A DNA stretch of 64,000 bases from contig JAVJNT010000002.1 of the NCBI GenBank assembly GCA_040217175.1, positions 682,001-746,000 of the forward strand, read 5' to 3'. The notes under the pieces are model-generated. The model was not told the origin of the DNA. It was given only the letters and a program-made list of their open reading frames with translations, and did not search any database. A program made the translations under genes and the position numbers. Origin of the DNA: Phycisphaerales bacterium. Its GTDB lineage: Bacteria > Planctomycetota > Phycisphaerae > Phycisphaerales > UBA1924. This document shows positions 62,991 through 64,000 of this stretch, piece by piece; position 1 is the first letter of the stretch, and the number at the start of each line of letters is the position of its first letter.

Positions 62991-63054
62991 GGGCGCGGAA
63001 AGCGGTCGACTTCATCGCAACCGCGTGGATGAACAGCAAAGCGGGGGAACAATC

Positions 63055-63747
63055 ATGCGAGTCTTGCTCGGATCGGCGGCGTTGCTCGCGACGGCCTGCG
63101 GGTCGATGGGCCAGGTCGGCATCGTGTTCGAGGTTTCCGATCCGGAACCGATGCCGGGCGAGACCATCGAGATCAGGATGCTCGCGGGATTCAGCAGCAG
63201 TCGAGACTACGCGATGGCGGGCGTGGTCACGAACGTGTCCATCGACCGGGCCCAGGGCACGCTGAGCAATCTCAGGCTCATCAGGCCGATGGATGGACCG
63301 GGCACGAGCGCCGGTACGCTGGTCGCTGGCGGCGTCGAGGAGATCATCGCCGGCCAGCTCAACTTCCCGATCACGGCGGGCATCTACGCCGACCCGACGA
63401 ATCCGATCCCCTTCTGGGCGGCCGACTTTACGGTGAACGACGTGCTCTCGGGGCCCATCGTGCTCCAGGCATCGACGCGGACGACTCGATACGACGTGTA
63501 CATCGCGCGAGACTCAGCAACCAGTGAGTCCAGGCTCGATGAACTGGTCGAGGGCGCCATTCGCGTACTCGTCGCGCGCGATTGTGCCGTGGACTTCGAT
63601 GGTGACGGGCAGGCGACGGTGTTCGACTTCCTGTACTTCTTCAACCTGTTCGAGGCAGGCGATCTGCTGGCCGACTTCGACGGCGACGGTGAGCTGACCA
63701 TCTTCGACTTCATCGAGTATCAGAACCAGTTCATGGCCGGGTGCTGA
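63055..63747 (+). CDS. Secreted protein with C-terminal EF-hand pair, copy A
   Basis: This 230-residue precursor has a signal peptide (MRVLLGSAALLATACG...), then a beta-rich domain of about 150 residues (VGIVFEVSDPEPMPGETIEIRM, SRDYAMAGVVTNVSI, RAQGTLSNLRL) and a Cys-bracketed EF-hand pair, CAVDFDGDGQATVFDFLYFFNLF then ADFDGDGELTIFDFIEY, ending AGC. GGGGGAAC lies upstream of the ATG at 63055. The next gene is a paralogue; the pair reflects a tandem duplication. Calcium binding is implied by the DxDxDG loops. Confidence 0.82.
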   Translation: MRVLLGSAALLATACGSMGQVGIVFEVSDPEPMPGETIEIRMLAGFSSSRDYAMAGVVTNVSIDRAQGTLSNLRLIRPMDGPGTSAGTLVAGGVEEIIAGQLNFPITAGIYADPTNPIPFWAADFTVNDVLSGPIVLQASTRTTRYDVYIARDSATSESRLDELVEGAIRVLVARDCAVDFDGDGQATVFDFLYFFNLFEAGDLLADFDGDGELTIFDFIEYQNQFMAGC

Positions 63748-63776
63748 CGCGCCCGCAATGAGTGGAGGGCAGAACG

Positions 63777-64000
63777 ATGATGAACAGCGCGTTCGCGGCG
63801 ATGCTGCTGGCCGGGGCGGGGACGGCGGCGGCACAGGTAGGAATCGTGTTCGAGCTGTCCAATCCCGAGCCGCGGCCCGGAGAGACGATCACGATCACCA
63901 TGAAGGCTGGGTTCGATGGTCGAGACTACGCGATGTCGGGAGTCTTCGTGAACGTGGACATCGGCCGGGCACAGGGAACGCTCAGCAACCTCAGGCTCGT
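63777..64000 (+). CDS. Secreted protein, paralogue of the preceding gene (incomplete at window end)
   Basis: The visible 74 codons encode a signal peptide (MNSAFAAMLLAGAGTAAAQ) followed by VGIVFELSNPEPRPGETITITMKAG, GRDYAMSGVFVNVDIGRAQGTLSNLRLV, closely matching the gene at 63055 over the same region. GGAGG precedes two adjacent ATGs (63777 and 63780). The gene continues beyond the window, so whether it keeps the EF-hand pair is unknown. The 29-bp spacing suggests one operon. Confidence 0.75.
   Translation, partial: MMNSAFAAMLLAGAGTAAAQVGIVFELSNPEPRPGETITITMKAGFDGRDYAMSGVFVNVDIGRAQGTLSNLRL

Overview
The window looks like chromosomal DNA of a marine-type planctomycete of the class Phycisphaerae. 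This rests on high GC, dense genes with good GGAGG ribosome binding sites, frequent GTG and TTG starts, secreted proteins ending in paired calcium-loop (dockerin/EF-hand-like) modules, a PEP-CTERM-like tail, an ECF sigma factor followed directly by a large Ser/Thr kinase, H-X9-DG pseudopilins, and several planctomycete-style hypothetical proteins. No phage, transposon, CRISPR array or rRNA was seen. Two tRNA genes are present (Leu-GAG, Val-CAC).

Layout. 1-7.7 kb: a leftward operon of a seven-helix SPFH protein, HflC, HflK and an ABC ATPase, facing a divergent ABC-2 permease. 7.8-14.6 kb: two tandem small membrane proteins separated by 16-bp repeats, tRNA-Leu, a divergent CheR-like methyltransferase, DUF3553, rpoZ-coaC, a ChaN-like lipoprotein and an EamA transporter. 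14.6-19.7 kb: a 26-bp palindrome, ECF sigma factor, Ser/Thr kinase and PEP-CTERM protein. 19.7-28.2 kb: housekeeping genes (bcp, folP, trxA, Gfo/Idh oxidoreductase, S1 protein, dut). 28.3-39 kb: CapD-like epimerase, hypotheticals, a double-propeller dockerin-like protein, gcvP, DUF418. 39-46 kb: the most interesting accessory region. An operon encodes a pseudopilin, sensor kinase, NtrC-family regulator and secreted protein. Directly downstream is a second secreted FG-GAP protein preceded by a near-perfect sigma-54 promoter. 46-49.7 kb: tRNA-Val, SpoIIE-type phosphatase, phoU, methyltransferase. 49.9-55.6 kb: B12-dependent ribonucleotide reductase and dCTP deaminase, with a low-GC XRE/ImmA-type pair lodged between them. 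55.6-64 kb: a regulatory region with two overlapping 13-bp palindromes, a FlgI-like/HEAT lipoprotein, smc, gmhA, and tandem secreted EF-hand proteins running off the window end.

How the genes may work together. The 39-46 kb block reads as a self-contained signalling and surface-protein unit: signal sensing, a sigma-54 activator, and at least one likely target promoter in the same block. dcd, nrdJ and dut all serve deoxynucleotide supply. The XRE/ImmA pair is on the same strand immediately upstream of nrdJ, so it could influence nrdJ expression. All functions were assigned by reading motifs by eye; no database search was possible.
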